A DNA stretch of 5,887 nucleotides, taken from positions 1-5,887 of the forward strand of contig JAUIGA010000217.1 in NCBI GenBank assembly GCA_030430125.1, written 5' to 3'. This DNA comes from Chloroflexia bacterium. GTDB taxonomy: Bacteria > Chloroflexota > Chloroflexia > Thermomicrobiales > UBA6265. The translations under genes and the position numbers were made by a program. The notes beneath the pieces were generated by a model. It had not been told where the DNA came from, did not search any database, and saw nothing but the letters and a program-made list of their open reading frames with translations. Shown here one piece after another: positions 4,869 through 5,887 of this stretch (position 1 is the stretch's first letter; each line of letters begins with the position of its first letter).

Positions 4869-5887
4869 CTACGACGCAACCCATGCCCCGTCGAGCATGA
4901 CCCGGACCGGTCGCGTCGCCATCACCTCGTCCGGGTCAACCCCATCGACGAACACATCGTGGTCCAAAATCACGAGATCCGCCCGAAACCCGGGCGCAAG
5001 ACGTCCAAGCTCGTGCTCCCGCCCCATCGCGAAGGCCGCACCGGTCGTGTAAAGCGCCAGCGCTTCCTCCGGGGTCAGCGCCTGATCGCCACCGAGCACC
5101 CGCCCGGTGACCGTCCGTCGCGCCAGCGCGGTCGCCATGCCGACCCAGGGGTTGAAGTCGGCCACGGTCGAATCCGACGAACCCGCCAGCGGTACCCCCG
5201 CATCGAGGTAGGTCCGAAACGGCATGATCCGGTCGGCCCGCCGCTCGCCGAGCGATTGCACGAAGCTCTCGCCGAGCGACCGGATGAACGGGGTGCTGAT
5301 AACCGCCGGGATGCGATACCGCGCCATGCGGTCGAGGGTGTCCGGTGTCGGCAGGTAGGCGTGGTGCACGCGATGACGCAGCTCCGGGTTCGGGTTGGCC
5401 TCCTGCGCGTCGGCGAACGCCTTGACAGACACCTGCTGCGCGGCGTCCCCACAGGTGTGGATATCCATCGGCCATCCCCGATCATGCACCCACCGGATGC
5501 GCTGAGGCAGCTCATCTTCCGGGATCGCCCAGACCCCGAGGTTCTCCGGCTCGTCCGCGTACGGTTCCAGGAGGCGGGCGGTCCGATCCCCGACGCCACC
5601 ATCGGGCAACAGCTTCACGCCGGCGAGTCGCACGAGAGGGTGGTCGACGGCCCACTGTTCGCGCATCCCGCCGATACGTGACTCCAGCTCCGGTTCTTCG
5701 GCCGCCGGCACGAACCCCCAGGCCGCCATCAGCAGGTCGCTCCGCACCGAAAGCGCATCGGCCTCCGCGGCGTGCCGGTAGGCGTCGATCTGATGCGGAC
5801 GCAATCCCGGGTCGACAATGCTTGTGATCCCGACGGCGTTGTAGGCGCGACAGGCTCGCCCCAGTGCCGCCACCAGGTCATCGGACG
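4869..5887 (-). CDS. YtcJ/amidohydrolase-3 family hydrolase, N-terminus cut by window edge
   Basis: C-terminal 338 residues of a metal-dependent amidohydrolase (TIM-barrel) of the YtcJ/N-substituted formamide deformylase type, full members of which usually run somewhat over 500 residues. Such enzymes hydrolyse C-N bonds; the substrate cannot be told. Counting from the first complete codon (5885-5883), visible motifs are VKLLPDGG with K91 and D95, H143 in HTCGD, H174-H175 in HRVHHA, and D238 in GSSDS followed by NPW, all expected around the metal site. The N-terminal HxH metal motif must lie outside the window. The end has the usual GRLAPGFRADLVILD and closing beta-sandwich part, stop TAG at 4871-4869. 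The GTG at 5873 is not the start, since the frame stays open to the edge and the family needs about 200 more residues. It converges on the plus-strand cluster. Confidence 0.9.
   Translation of the reverse strand, partial: SDDLVAALGRACRAYNAVGITSIVDPGLRPHQIDAYRHAAEADALSVRSDLLMAAWGFVPAAEEPELESRIGGMREQWAVDHPLVRLAGVKLLPDGGVGDRTARLLEPYADEPENLGVWAIPEDELPQRIRWVHDRGWPMDIHTCGDAAQQVSVKAFADAQEANPNPELRHRVHHAYLPTPDTLDRMARYRIPAVISTPFIRSLGESFVQSLGERRADRIMPFRTYLDAGVPLAGSSDSTVADFNPWVGMATALARRTVTGRVLGGDQALTPEEALALYTTGAAFAMGREHELGRLAPGFRADLVILDHDVFVDGVDPDEVMATRPVRVMLDGAWVAS

Noticed and set aside
4677..5681. 334-residue plus-strand frame opposite the amidohydrolase
   Set aside because: Antisense shadow; Arg/His/Pro-rich and starting inside the hairpin repeat region.
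5871..5873. GTG as the start codon of the amidohydrolase
   Set aside because: The frame remains open upstream to the window edge, and the family requires an N-terminal metal-binding HxH region not present here.

Overview
The window is high-GC bacterial DNA with long shadow reading frames opposite every real gene. Gene content (ClC-type chloride transport protein, AGXT2-like class III aminotransferase, DsrE-like protein, YtcJ-like amidohydrolase) and codon use would fit a Chloroflexota lineage such as Thermomicrobia. That placement is inferred from general resemblance only; no marker gene is present.

Layout from left to right. Positions 1-1744 (minus) hold a ClC family protein whose C-terminus runs off the left edge. 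Positions 1745-2227 are a 483-bp gap with a strong 16-bp hairpin (1986-2021), a perfect 14-bp palindrome (1950-1963), an imperfect inverted repeat (2161-2192) and a weak promoter candidate for the ClC gene. Positions 2228-3556 (minus) encode a 442-residue PLP-dependent aminotransferase with a good Shine-Dalgarno. A 144-bp divergent gap follows. Then comes a tight plus-strand cluster: a 121-residue DsrE-like protein (3701-4066) and two 75-76-residue proteins, each with two membrane segments and a Pro/Thr-rich tail (4072-4299 and 4322-4552). Positions 4553-4868 are a 316-bp convergent gap rich in hairpins. Positions 4869-5887 (minus) hold the C-terminal 338 residues of an amidohydrolase whose N-terminus lies beyond the right edge.

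The genes do not form one evident pathway. The only convincing co-transcribed unit is the DsrE-like gene plus the two mini membrane proteins (gaps of 5 and 22 bp), a possible small redox or sulfur-related module with membrane partners of unknown function. The aminotransferase is transcribed divergently from it.

The most unusual structure is in the 4553-4868 gap. Two inverted copies of a hairpin element share a flanking CCGTAGC, a 17-bp stem and a single bulged T at the same place. The stems differ by paired, compensatory changes at about five base pairs. A third sequence nearby repeats only the 3' arm and could compete for the first copy's 5' arm. This looks like a structured repeat family that is folded as RNA or as single-stranded DNA.
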